A stretch of DNA of 27,507 nt from an uncultured Holosporaceae bacterium (GTDB taxonomy: Bacteria; Pseudomonadota; Alphaproteobacteria; RUG11792). The notes beneath the pieces are model-generated. The model was given only the letters and a program-made list of their open reading frames with translations. It was not told the origin of the DNA and made no database searches. Of the stretch, positions 7,182-15,708 are shown piece by piece. Both the position numbers and the translations under genes were made by a program. Position 1 is the first letter of the stretch; each line of letters begins with the position of its first letter. The DNA lies in contig CAMYPB010000006.1 in the NCBI GenBank assembly GCA_947285985.1, positions 1 to 27,507 of the forward strand, in the 5' to 3' direction.

Positions 7182-8522
7182 ATGTTTTCAAAAATTCTCA
7201 TAGCAAATAGGGGAGATGTTGCGATTCGTATCCTAAGAGCTTGTAAAGAGATGGGAATAAAAACTGTTGCAGTCCATTCTGTTGTCGATGAATCACTGAT
7301 GAACGTTTTATTGGCGGATGAGAGTGTTTGTATAGGACCAAATAGATCATCGGATAGTTATCTAAATATTTCTGCAATTTTAAGCGCTGCTGAATTAACG
7401 GGAGCTGATGCTTTGCATCCTGGTGTTGGATTTTTGTCTGAGAATGAAAAGTTCGCACGTATGGTTGAAGCACACGGAATGAAGTTCATTGGTCCAAATC
7501 CAGAGCATATATCTATGATGGGAGATAAAATTGTTGCAAAAAAAACAATGATGGACCTTGGAATTCCAGTTGTTAAAGGATCTGATGGAGATGTTAAAGA
7601 TATTGAGGATGCAATAAAAATTGCGGATTCTATAGGATACCCTGTTTTATTTAAGGCAGCGAGTGGGGGGGGAGGGAAAGGAATGAAAGTCGCGAATAAT
7701 CGTGATGAAATTCCGAATGCTTTTAAAATGGCTAAATCCGAGGCCAAGGCAAATTTTGGAGATGACAGCATTTATATGGAAAGATATCTTTCAAATCCAA
7801 AACACATAGAAATTCAAATAATTGCAGATAATTATGGAAATGTCGTACATCTAGGAGAAAGAGATTGTTCGATTCAAAGAAATCATCAAAAATTGATGGA
7901 AGAATCTCCCTCTGTCGTTTTGGGTGAAGAAAAAAGGAATGAAATAGGACAAATTGTTTGTAATGCCATAAAAAAACTGGGATACGTTGGAGTTGGAACA
8001 CTCGAGTTTCTCTATGAAAATGGAGAATTTTTCTTTATGGAAATGAACACACGTCTTCAAGTTGAACATCCCGTAACAGAAGTCGTAACGGGTATAGACC
8101 TCGTTAGAGAACAGATACGAGTTGCGTGTGGTGAAAAATTGTCATTTTCTCAAGATGATATAAAAATTAAAGGTCATGCTATAGAATTTCGTATCAATGC
8201 GGAAGATCCACAAACTTTTATGCCTTCTCCTGGAAAAATTAAAGAATTATACTTTCCTGGAGGAAATGGAGTACGCGTTGATTCGCACATATATAGGGAA
8301 TATACGGTCCCTCCATATTACGACAGTTTAATTGCGAAAATAATAATTCATGCTGATACGAGAGAGGCTTGTTTATCCAAAGCATATCGTGCATTGAATG
8401 AACTTGTTATTGATGGAATTTCCACAACGACAGATCTCCATAAAAAACTTGTTCAAAACAAAGATGTACGAGAAGGTTTATTTGATATACACTGGTTACA
8501 ACATAATCTAGGGAGTTTATAG
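7182..8522 (+). CDS. accC: Biotin carboxylase subunit of acetyl-CoA carboxylase
   Basis: The 446-aa product has normal AccC length. It starts MFSKILIANRGDVAIRILRA, the biotin carboxylase N-domain. The ATP-grasp domain has the glycine-rich loop AASGGGGKGMKV, ERDCSIQRNHQKLMEESPS and MEMNTRLQVEHPVTE, which supply ATP, bicarbonate and biotin-site residues. It carboxylates biotin on AccB with ATP and bicarbonate in the cytosol. AAAGGA lies upstream of the ATG. The carboxyltransferase subunits accA and accD are not in the window. Its stop codon is directly followed by the pgeF start. Confidence 0.97.
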   Translation: MFSKILIANRGDVAIRILRACKEMGIKTVAVHSVVDESLMNVLLADESVCIGPNRSSDSYLNISAILSAAELTGADALHPGVGFLSENEKFARMVEAHGMKFIGPNPEHISMMGDKIVAKKTMMDLGIPVVKGSDGDVKDIEDAIKIADSIGYPVLFKAASGGGGKGMKVANNRDEIPNAFKMAKSEAKANFGDDSIYMERYLSNPKHIEIQIIADNYGNVVHLGERDCSIQRNHQKLMEESPSVVLGEEKRNEIGQIVCNAIKKLGYVGVGTLEFLYENGEFFFMEMNTRLQVEHPVTEVVTGIDLVREQIRVACGEKLSFSQDDIKIKGHAIEFRINAEDPQTFMPSPGKIKELYFPGGNGVRVDSHIYREYTVPPYYDSLIAKIIIHADTREACLSKAYRALNELVIDGISTTTDLHKKLVQNKDVREGLFDIHWLQHNLGSL

Positions 8523-9308
8523 ATGAATATTATAAAATCTGATTTATTATCAAAAATTGATTTTATTGAACATGGTTTTTTTGATCGAACAGGAGGATTT
8601 TCAACGGGAGAATCTTTTGATTCTTTGAACGTTGGAATAAATCGAGGGGATAATGATGATGCCGTTATTCAAAACAGATCCAAGATATCAGATACTTTCG
8701 GAATTCCTGTTTCTAATATGATTATATTAAATCAAGTTCATGGAAATATTGTACATGTCATCACGGAAGACAATCTTCCAAATTATAAATTCTCCAATGT
8801 CGAAAATGCATTGAAAAATGAAGGAGATGCAATAATAACAAATATTCCAGATATATTGATTGGAATTAATACAGCAGATTGTGTTCCTATACTTGTTGTT
8901 GACAATATATCAAAATATATTGCAGTTATTCATGCAGGATGGAAAGGGGCTGTGAATAATGTTATTGAGTCCACGATCAATAAAATGCAAGAATTAGGAT
9001 GTCGCGATTTATATTTCGCGATGGGACCTTGTATACAAAAGAAATCGTTTGAAGTTGGACAAGATGTGTCAAGACATGTTGATAGAAAATATATCTCTAT
9101 AATAAATGGAAAGATGTATTTCGATCTACAATTGTATGTCTTGGAAAAGATTATGAAATTGGGAGCAATTAGCGTCTCAAAAATGAATATTGACACGTGT
9201 ACGGATCAGAGATTTTTTAGTTATAGACGTCAAAATGGAGTATGCGGAGTCCAATTTTCTGGCATAATTTTAAAAAATAATAAACAAGGAGGATATATTT
9301 ATGAATAA
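8523..9308 (+). CDS. pgeF: Multicopper-oxidase-like laccase-domain protein, YfiH/PgeF family
   Basis: A 261-aa protein with the family's zinc-binding triad: H73 in NQVHG, C120 in NTADCVPIL and H137 in VIHAGWKG. FDRTGGFSTG and MGPCIQKKSFEVG are also typical. Members were first called polyphenol oxidases. Later work showed purine nucleoside phosphorylase/adenosine deaminase activity for some, and in E. coli YfiH (PgeF) edits peptidoglycan precursors wrongly loaded with serine. Which activity applies here is open. The ATG abuts the accC stop with no gap, and the 3' end overlaps ybaB by 8 bp, so translation is coupled on both sides. Confidence 0.88.
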   Translation: MNIIKSDLLSKIDFIEHGFFDRTGGFSTGESFDSLNVGINRGDNDDAVIQNRSKISDTFGIPVSNMIILNQVHGNIVHVITEDNLPNYKFSNVENALKNEGDAIITNIPDILIGINTADCVPILVVDNISKYIAVIHAGWKGAVNNVIESTINKMQELGCRDLYFAMGPCIQKKSFEVGQDVSRHVDRKYISIINGKMYFDLQLYVLEKIMKLGAISVSKMNIDTCTDQRFFSYRRQNGVCGVQFSGIILKNNKQGGYIYE

Positions 9309-9624
9309 TATGCAGCAACTTTTTAAACAGGCCCAAAAATTACAGGAAAAATTAACAAAAGCTCAAAGTGAATTAGAGTTTAAAGAAGTCGTTGGATCTT
9401 CAGGAGCAGGACTCATCAATGTGACAACAACATTGAAAGGGATCATAAAAAATATTAGTATCGATAAAACTTTAATTAATCCTGATGAAAAGGATATTCT
9501 TGAAGATTTGATCGTCGCTGCATTGAATGATGCAAAATCAAAGGCTGATATAATGTTTGAAGAGGGTATGAAAGAAGCGTCTGGCGGAATGGATCTCTCG
9601 AAATTGGGAAGTGGACTTTTTTAA
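9301..9624 (+). CDS. ybaB: YbaB/EbfC family nucleoid-associated protein
   Basis: The 107-aa product starts with the helix NNMQQLFKQAQKLQEKLTKAQSELE, then the sheet region VTTTLKGIIKNISID, and ends with a glycine-rich stretch (EASGGMDLSKLGSGLF). This is the standard layout of the YbaB/EbfC DNA-binding dimer. A strong SD (AAGGAGG, ending about 10 nt before the ATG) lies inside pgeF, with which it overlaps by 8 bp. In many bacteria it follows dnaX and precedes recR; here it closes an acc/pgeF operon, so the usual context is lost. Confidence 0.92.
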   Translation: MNNMQQLFKQAQKLQEKLTKAQSELEFKEVVGSSGAGLINVTTTLKGIIKNISIDKTLINPDEKDILEDLIVAALNDAKSKADIMFEEGMKEASGGMDLSKLGSGLF

Positions 9625-9653
9625 AAAAAATTCTAAAAGATACAAAATATTTG

Positions 9654-9685
9654 TTGCAACATGATATATGATATGCTAATATAAT
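9654..9685 (+). promoter_or_regulatory. Candidate promoter for tRNA-Gly
   Basis: TTGCAA (9654-9659) is followed after 17 bp by TAATAT (9677-9682). It overlaps a perfect TATAAT at 9680-9685, which would need a 20-bp spacer. Either places the start within a few bases of the mature tRNA 5' end. TTGTTGCAA (9651-9659) is the same string as before tRNA-Met. Confidence 0.5.
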
Positions 9686-9691
9686 TGTATC

Positions 9692-9766
9692 GCGGGTGTA
9701 GCTCAGGGGTAGAGCACAACCTTGCCAAGGTTGGGGTCGAGGGTTCAAATCCCTTCGCCCGCTCCA
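9692..9766 (+). tRNA. tRNA-Gly(GCC)
   Basis: Acceptor GCGGGTG/CGCCCGC, D-arm TAGCTCAGGGGTAGAGC, anticodon stem-loop CAACC-TTGCCAA-GGTTG (anticodon GCC), T-loop TTCAAAT, discriminator T and encoded CCA (9764-9766). The 75-nt length is normal. rpmG follows after 35 nt. Confidence 0.95.
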
Positions 9767-9801
9767 AGTTGTTTAGATTTTATTTTTTGTGAGTTTATTT
9801 T

Positions 9802-9969
9802 ATGGCAAAAGGTCCTGTTATAGCGATTAAGATGTTGAGTAGTGCGGGTACTGGATATTTTTATGTTACGAAAAAAAATCCTAGAACAAAACCAGAAAAA
9901 TTGGAAATGAAAAAGTATGATCCAGTTGTGAGAAAGCACGTCATTTTTAAAGAGACAAAAATAAAGTAA
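9802..9969 (+). CDS. rpmG: 50S ribosomal protein L33 (small gene, 55 codons)
   Basis: ATG at 9802 to TAA at 9967-9969 encodes 55 residues. It starts [20 protein letters not shown], continues [20 protein letters not shown] and ends [14 protein letters not shown]. This is a near-complete match to the proteobacterial L33 pattern (YVTKKN.R..PEKLE.KKYDP..RKHV.F.E.K.K). There are no zinc-binding cysteine pairs, so it is the C-minus, zinc-independent form. It sits between tRNA-Gly and ychF, whose ATG is 4 nt behind its stop. Confidence 0.96.
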   Translation: MAKGPVIAIKMLSSAGTGYFYVTKKNPRTKPEKLEMKKYDPVVRKHVIFKETKIK

Positions 9970-9973
9970 TCTC

Positions 9974-11059
9974 ATGGGATTTAGTTGTGGAATTGTTGGG
10001 CTTCCGAATGTTGGGAAGTCCACTTTGTTTAATGCGTTGACTTCGACTTCAGCTGCTCAATCTGCGAATTATCCGTTTTGTACTATTGATCCGAATGTTG
10101 GTCGTGTTTGTGTTCCAGATGATCGTTTAGATTCTCTTGCGAAGATTGCATGTTCTCAGAAGATATTGCCTACACAGTTGGAATTCGTTGATATCGCGGG
10201 AATCGTGAAGGGGGCGAGTTCTGGGGAAGGGCTTGGAAACAAGTTTCTTGCGAATATTCGGGAGACTGATGCGATTCTTCATGTTGTTCGTTGTTTTGAC
10301 GATGACGATATAGTGCATGTTTCTGGGAAAGTTGATCCTATATCTGATATAAAGACGATAGAAACTGAATTGATGTTGGCCGATCTTGAGAGTCTTGAGA
10401 GCCGTATCCCGAATCTTGAGAAGAAAGCGAAAACTGGGGATAAAACATCGAAAGAAATGTTAGATCTTGTTATGTCTGCTTATAAAGTTCTTCAAGATGG
10501 AAAGCCTGCTATCTGTTCGGACGCAGATCCAAAAAAATTGAGACAATTGCAACTTATCACGACGAAACCTATTATGTATGTTTGTAACGTTCCGGAGAGT
10601 GATGTCGTAAATGGAAATGATTACACGAGACTTGTTAAGGAGTATGTTGGATCTTCTCCTGTTGTCATAATTTCTGCAGCTATCGAATCTGAAATATCGT
10701 TATTGGAATCGAGCGATGATAAAAGGGATTTTCTGAATAGTTTGGGACTTGAAAGTTCGGGATTGGATAGGGTTATTCGTTGTGGGTATGATCTTCTTGG
10801 ACTCATAACATATTTTACAGTTGGCCCGAAGGAAGCACGGGCTTGGACTATCAAAAATGGAACATTAGCTCCTCAAGCTGCAGGAGAAATTCATTCTGAT
10901 TTTGAACGTGGATTTATATGCGCAGAAACGATAGGTTGGAAAGAATATATAGAATGTTCTGGTGAATCTAATGCACGTGCTCAAGGAAAGATGAGGCTTG
11001 AAGGACGTGAGTATGTCGTGAAAGACGGTGACGTCATGCATTTTAGATTTAATGTGTAG
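9974..11059 (+). CDS. ychF: Redox-regulated ATPase YchF (Obg-like)
   Basis: A 361-aa P-loop protein of the Obg family. The Walker A motif is GLPNVGKST (9-17), switch II region [20 protein letters not shown] (73-92), and the C-terminal TGS domain contains [20 protein letters not shown] and VMHFRFNV. Where GTPases have NKxD it has N205-V-P-E208, the NxxE form that makes YchF/OLA1 proteins prefer ATP over GTP. It binds ribosomes and influences stress and translation. The gene lies 4 nt after rpmG. A hairpin right after its stop should end the tRNA-Gly-rpmG-ychF transcript. Confidence 0.96.
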   Translation: MGFSCGIVGLPNVGKSTLFNALTSTSAAQSANYPFCTIDPNVGRVCVPDDRLDSLAKIACSQKILPTQLEFVDIAGIVKGASSGEGLGNKFLANIRETDAILHVVRCFDDDDIVHVSGKVDPISDIKTIETELMLADLESLESRIPNLEKKAKTGDKTSKEMLDLVMSAYKVLQDGKPAICSDADPKKLRQLQLITTKPIMYVCNVPESDVVNGNDYTRLVKEYVGSSPVVIISAAIESEISLLESSDDKRDFLNSLGLESSGLDRVIRCGYDLLGLITYFTVGPKEARAWTIKNGTLAPQAAGEIHSDFERGFICAETIGWKEYIECSGESNARAQGKMRLEGREYVVKDGDVMHFRFNV

Positions 11060-11060
11060 A

Positions 11061-11098
11061 ATAGTAAAGTTTTTTCTTTACTATCTTCCTTTTTGTTT
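11061..11098 (+). terminator. Intrinsic terminator behind ychF
   Basis: ATAGTAAAG (11061-11069), loop TTTTTT and CTTTACTAT (11076-11084) form a perfect 9-bp stem starting 1 nt after the ychF stop. A T-rich tract (CTTCCTTTTTGTTTG) follows. The stem is AT-rich, as expected for this genome. Confidence 0.7.
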
Positions 11099-11242
11099 GT
11101 TTTTATAAAAAATTTTATATTTTTGTTTATTATGATGATAATATAATAAATATTGATAATTTTATGAATTAAAATTGTTGAGATCTCAATTCGTGTGTAA
11201 AATTTTGTATAAAGAACATAATATAAAATAATGTATATAGTT

Positions 11243-11269
11243 TTGTATTCATCGATTTTGTGATAGAAT
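11243..11269 (+). promoter_or_regulatory. Weak candidate promoter of the efflux-tssA operon
   Basis: In the 243-nt gap before the adaptor gene, TAGAAT (11264-11269) is a -10 candidate with TTGTAT (11243-11248) as a poorly spaced (15 bp) -35. TAGAATGTATGT from 11264 is repeated exactly at 16775-16786 before tkt. Apart from this and the ychF terminator, I see no gene or motif in the gap. Confidence 0.35.
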
Positions 11270-11302
11270 GTATGTATGAGAGATTATAGCATTTTTTAGA
11301 TT

Positions 11303-12586
11303 ATGATAAAAAATATAATTAATACAATGATTCAAAAAATAAAACATATTTATATTTTGATAAAAAATATACTGATTAGTAAAGACAAAAGCATGATTTC
11401 AAAAGCTGTTGTTATTCTATCCATTTGTTTGGGGATGTCGATGATTATATATACGCTTAGATATCCTATGCGTGGGGTATGTCGTGTCATCCTTCAATCT
11501 GGAGACGATTCTGAAGGAATGTCAGAAGATAGGATCGTTGGAATAGAGGCCCAAAAAGTTAAGCTTGGGACAACATTGAGAGAGGTGAAGTCTATTGGTG
11601 TCCTGAAAGCGAACGCCGAAGTTATGATAAAATCCGAGATACCTGGAAAAATCAAGGAAGTACTCTTTGAAGAGGGAAGCCAAGTTTCAGAAGGGCAGGA
11701 TCTTATAAAATTCGAGGATGATCTTTTCGTCGCAGGAAGAGATAAAGCGAGTGCGAAATATCATTTGGCAAAGGCCGAATTTGAAAGATCAAAAACACTC
11801 TATGACAAGAAAGTGGGCGCACAGAAGAGTTATGAGGAATCTCTCGCAAATATGAATGCGGCCAAAGCCGAGTTGAATGAAGCTGAGTATCAATTATCTA
11901 AAACGAATATAAAGGCTCCATTTTCTGGGATAATTGGGATCATGAAGGTATCAAAAGGAAATATCGTTCAACAACAGACAGAACTCGTGAAGATCGTTGA
12001 TAATTCTTCTGTTAAGGTCGAATTTATGATACCTGCAAAATTCATAGAGGATGTCGCACAAGGTCAAAGTGTTGATCTAACAGTTGATTCGTTCAAAGAT
12101 CAAGTTTTCACTGGATCTGTTGATGCGATAGATTCTGAAGTAGACACGAAAAATCATAGTATTTTAGTCAGAGCTGTCGTTCCGAACGAAAATGGACTCT
12201 TGAAACATGGACTCTTCGCAAATATAACTCTTGTGACAGGAGAGAAGAGTGATGTTATGTTGATTGATGAAGATTCTTTAGATAGGGAAGGATCTATAGA
12301 ATTTGTTTGGGTTATCGATGATAAGGGACGTGCTTATAGAAGACGTGTTATGACGGGGGCTCGTAACACGAATGGAGTCGAAATATTGGCTGGATTGAAG
12401 GAAGGAGAATACGTCGTGACAGCAGGACAGTTGAAATTATCAGATGGAGTAAAAGTTAAGATCCTCAATAATAAAGATGACGAAATAAAAGAAGAAAAGA
12501 TCGATACAAAATCTGATAATAATGATCCTTCTGACAATAAATCTGATAAAGGTGAAAATCATGATGATTCATCTAAAAAATTATAA
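11303..12586 (+). CDS. RND efflux periplasmic adaptor (membrane fusion protein)
   Basis: A 427-aa adaptor that links an inner-membrane RND pump to an outer-membrane channel. A membrane anchor (about 31-50, MISKAVVILSICLGMSMIIY) follows an unusual basic, Ile-rich N-terminal stretch of 30 residues. If translation began at ATG 11393 that stretch would be absent. Next come the lipoyl half-motif (IPGKIKEVLFEEGSQVSEGQ), an alpha-hairpin (ASAKYHLAKAEFERSKTLYD... NMNAAKAELNEAEYQL), the second lipoyl half (TNIKAPFSGIIGIMKVSKG) and beta-barrel/membrane-proximal domains. The C-terminus is a charged tail of about 40 residues rich in K, D, N and S. No lipobox is seen. The pump gene starts 15 nt downstream. 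Confidence 0.9.
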   Translation: MIKNIINTMIQKIKHIYILIKNILISKDKSMISKAVVILSICLGMSMIIYTLRYPMRGVCRVILQSGDDSEGMSEDRIVGIEAQKVKLGTTLREVKSIGVLKANAEVMIKSEIPGKIKEVLFEEGSQVSEGQDLIKFEDDLFVAGRDKASAKYHLAKAEFERSKTLYDKKVGAQKSYEESLANMNAAKAELNEAEYQLSKTNIKAPFSGIIGIMKVSKGNIVQQQTELVKIVDNSSVKVEFMIPAKFIEDVAQGQSVDLTVDSFKDQVFTGSVDAIDSEVDTKNHSILVRAVVPNENGLLKHGLFANITLVTGEKSDVMLIDEDSLDREGSIEFVWVIDDKGRAYRRRVMTGARNTNGVEILAGLKEGEYVVTAGQLKLSDGVKVKILNNKDDEIKEEKIDTKSDNNDPSDNKSDKGENHDDSSKKL

Positions 12587-12601
12587 TGGGAGTAATTTAT
12601 T

Positions 12602-15600
12602 ATGATTTTATCTGAAATTTGTATAAAACGCCCTGTATTTGCATGGGTTATGACGTTTATTATAATTTTATTGGGCCTTGTCACGGCAGATAGACTCCCT
12701 ATACGTCAATACCCAAAAATTGAAAAAAATTATGTAACAGTTAAGATGGATCTTCCAGGAGCTGGACCTGAAATCGTTGAAAATCAGTTAACTCGAAATA
12801 TAGAGGAGGCTGTTTCTGGAGTTGAAGGAATTGAGACAATAGAGTCAACGAGTGACAATGAAACTTGTAAAGTATCTATTGAGATTGCAGATGGAAAAGA
12901 TATAGATTCCGCAACGAATGATATTCGTGATAGATTGAGTAAATGGGCGGATCGTTTCCCAGAAGAAGCTCAAGAACCTATCCTAACAAAAGCAGGTGCA
13001 AGTGAAAAATCTATTATGAATTTGTCATTAATTAGCCATAGTATGAGTGACAGTGATCTTTATAATTACGCATCAAATGAAATAAGTCACGTCTTAGAAG
13101 CTGTTCCTGGAGTTGCGAGAATCGATGTATTCGGATCGGGAAAGTATAAGATGTCGATTTCTCTTGATCCAAGACGTATGGCATTTTATGGATTAACCGT
13201 ATTGGATGTTTCATCTGCAGTGCGTAAACAAAATGTTGAAAAACCAGCTGGAAAAATTGTAAATGGAGATAGAGAGTATGTTGTAACGACAGTTGCAGAC
13301 GTTCAAACTCCCGAAGAATTTGAGAACATACCAGTTATTTCAAAAGGGGGGCGCGTTGTCCGTATTAAGGATATAGGAAATGTTCGCTTAGACACAGATA
13401 ACACAAAGGTTATGTCTCGTTTTAATGGGGAAAAAGTCGTTAGTATATCTGTCATTGCGCAGTCCGCTGCAAACCCTATACAGGTTGCTCGTGGAATAAA
13501 AAACAAGTATTCTGAAGTATTAAAACAATTGCCAAGTGGTGTAGAATTTTTCATAGACTACGATTCAACAACATTTATTGAAAGTTCTTTAGACGAAGTT
13601 TATGGGACATTGATAGAATCCGTTTTATTGGTCGTCCTAGTTGTACTTGTATTTTTGAGATCATTTAGAGCAGCTATCGTCCCTTTGATAACGGTCCCTA
13701 TATCTTTGATAGGCGCATTATTCATTATGTATATCGCGGGGTTCAGTGTAAACAATATGACATTGATGAGTATGGTTCTGGCTATAGGTCTCGTTGTTGA
13801 TGATGCAATTGTTGTCTTGGAAAATATATATAAACATTTAGAGAGGGGATTGAGTCCGATTCGTGCTGCGATAGATGGAACAAAGGAAGTCAGTTTTGCG
13901 GTTATCGCGATGACATTGACCTTGTGCGCGGTTTACGCACCTGTTTCATTGGCACAAGGGTTAACAGGAAAATATTTAAAAGAGTTTTCCGTAACACTTG
14001 CGGGATCTGTTTTATTGTCGGGATTTGTTGCATTGACATTGTCTCCTATGATGTGTTCAAGAATTCTTACCCCAAAAAATGATGAAACAAATTCTGATAA
14101 AGATAAACACAATAAATATAAAATTTTACAATATATTGACATTCTGAAGCATAAATTCGATACATCAAAAACATTAAAAATGATCGATCAAAAATATGAG
14201 ATCTTATTGGATAAAGTTTTAAATAGGCGTCGTTCTGTTTCGATTGGTGCATTGTTGTTCTCGATGTTTGGATATTTAGTATATTATTTCATGCCATCCG
14301 AACAAATTCCATATCAAGACATGGGGATCATCACATACGAAGGCCATGCACCTCAAACCTCGACATTAGAGTATACCCGTCGATACGTTGATGCGGTTGA
14401 TAAAATAATAGGGGACAATCCATATGTCAAATCTAGGGATTATCGAATAACAAATCCAACATATGAAGGAATTATTATGCTCAAGGATGAAAGGGATGGA
14501 AAAAGTACGGACGAAATCCTGGACGACATACAGAATAAGTCCTCAAGTGTTGCGGGAATTGATATAAGATTCAGTTCGGGACATGGAGGAGGATCTGATG
14601 GATCTCGTGTTGTGAGTTTCGTTGTTCGAGGGAATAAATCCCATAGAGAACTTCGAGAATTGTCGACGAATTTGATACGTGAACTCTATGCATCAGGAAT
14701 TGTCCAGGGGATAAGATCGAGTTCTAAAAACGAGGCAGAGGATTATACGATAGAAATTCTTCGTGATAAGGCATCACTCTTGAATATAGACCCATCTATC
14801 ATCGCGGATACAGTCGATAGTTTGGTTAGGGGACGTGTTGCGAGCCGATTCAAAAAGGATAACAAAGTCTACGATGTCATGGTCGAAATTGAAGATAATT
14901 TGAAAAAGACGCAAGAGCAAATAGGAGACATTTATGTTAAATCTTATACAGAGAGATCTGAACATTTGATTCCTCTTGCAGAATTGATAAATGTTTATTC
15001 AAGATCGGGCCCTGTATCAATTCAACGTTATAATAGAACTCGTTCATACACGGTTATGGGAGTTTTGAAACCATCTTGCAGTTTGGGGGAGGCTGTTGAT
15101 ATCGTGCGAGACCTTGCAAAATCAACACTTCCGGAAGACGTTTTCGTTGATTTTATAGGAGAAACAAAGAGATATCTGACGGAATCTAACACGATGCTTC
15201 TCATATTCTTCTTGGCTTTGAGTTTTATATATCTCGTTATGGCCGCGCAATTCGAAAGTTGGAGGGATCCGTTTATTATTATGTTGTCCGTTCCATTGAC
15301 ATTAGTCGGGGGAGTTTTAGCACTTTCCTGCTTAAAGACGGGAACAGTCAATATTTTTTCGAATATTGGTTTTTTGACTCTTATAGGACTCATAACGAAG
15401 CATGGTATACTTATCGTTGACTTTGCGAATAATTTGGTTGATCAAGGATATACTTATAGAGATGCTGTAAAAAAGGCCGCTTCTATGAGGTTACGTCCTG
15501 TTTTGATGACAACCTTAGCCATGGTTTTGGGATCCGTTCCTTTGGCTCTCGCGAGTGGAGCGGGATGTGAAATCCGTATACCCCTTGGAATCGTTATTGT

Positions 15601-15706
15601 GGGAGGGATGACGATTGGAACTTTGTTTACAATATTTATTGTCCCTGTATTTTATACGTATATCGCATCGTTGCGTCGAAAAAAGAGATTTATTGATATA
15701 AAATAA
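12602..15706 (+). CDS. RND family efflux pump, inner-membrane permease (AcrB/MexB-like)
   Basis: The 1034-aa length is typical of proton-driven HAE1-type pumps. It starts ILSEICIKRPVFAWVMTFII (TM1). The first periplasmic region contains LPGAGPEIVENQLTRNIEEA. TM4 has GLVVDDAIVVLENI with the proton-relay aspartates D400-D401 (AcrB D407/D408). A second repeat follows, with GLITKHGILIVDFA carrying the lysine equivalent to AcrB K940, and RLRPVLMTTLAMVLGSVPLA. The motor residues are all present, so the pump should be active. Substrate cannot be predicted. It follows the adaptor by 15 nt (SD GGGAG) and precedes tssA by 2 nt. No tolC-like channel gene is in the window. Confidence 0.95.
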   Translation: MILSEICIKRPVFAWVMTFIIILLGLVTADRLPIRQYPKIEKNYVTVKMDLPGAGPEIVENQLTRNIEEAVSGVEGIETIESTSDNETCKVSIEIADGKDIDSATNDIRDRLSKWADRFPEEAQEPILTKAGASEKSIMNLSLISHSMSDSDLYNYASNEISHVLEAVPGVARIDVFGSGKYKMSISLDPRRMAFYGLTVLDVSSAVRKQNVEKPAGKIVNGDREYVVTTVADVQTPEEFENIPVISKGGRVVRIKDIGNVRLDTDNTKVMSRFNGEKVVSISVIAQSAANPIQVARGIKNKYSEVLKQLPSGVEFFIDYDSTTFIESSLDEVYGTLIESVLLVVLVVLVFLRSFRAAIVPLITVPISLIGALFIMYIAGFSVNNMTLMSMVLAIGLVVDDAIVVLENIYKHLERGLSPIRAAIDGTKEVSFAVIAMTLTLCAVYAPVSLAQGLTGKYLKEFSVTLAGSVLLSGFVALTLSPMMCSRILTPKNDETNSDKDKHNKYKILQYIDILKHKFDTSKTLKMIDQKYEILLDKVLNRRRSVSIGALLFSMFGYLVYYFMPSEQIPYQDMGIITYEGHAPQTSTLEYTRRYVDAVDKIIGDNPYVKSRDYRITNPTYEGIIMLKDERDGKSTDEILDDIQNKSSSVAGIDIRFSSGHGGGSDGSRVVSFVVRGNKSHRELRELSTNLIRELYASGIVQGIRSSSKNEAEDYTIEILRDKASLLNIDPSIIADTVDSLVRGRVASRFKKDNKVYDVMVEIEDNLKKTQEQIGDIYVKSYTERSEHLIPLAELINVYSRSGPVSIQRYNRTRSYTVMGVLKPSCSLGEAVDIVRDLAKSTLPEDVFVDFIGETKRYLTESNTMLLIFFLALSFIYLVMAAQFESWRDPFIIMLSVPLTLVGGVLALSCLKTGTVNIFSNIGFLTLIGLITKHGILIVDFANNLVDQGYTYRDAVKKAASMRLRPVLMTTLAMVLGSVPLALASGAGCEIRIPLGIVIVGGMTIGTLFTIFIVPVFYTYIASLRRKKRFIDIK

Positions 15707-15708
15707 TT

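Noticed and set aside
7358..7771. Long open frame (137 codons) on the minus strand inside accC
   Set aside because: It is antisense to a fully conserved accC and shows no recognisable domain; an overlap artefact of codon use.
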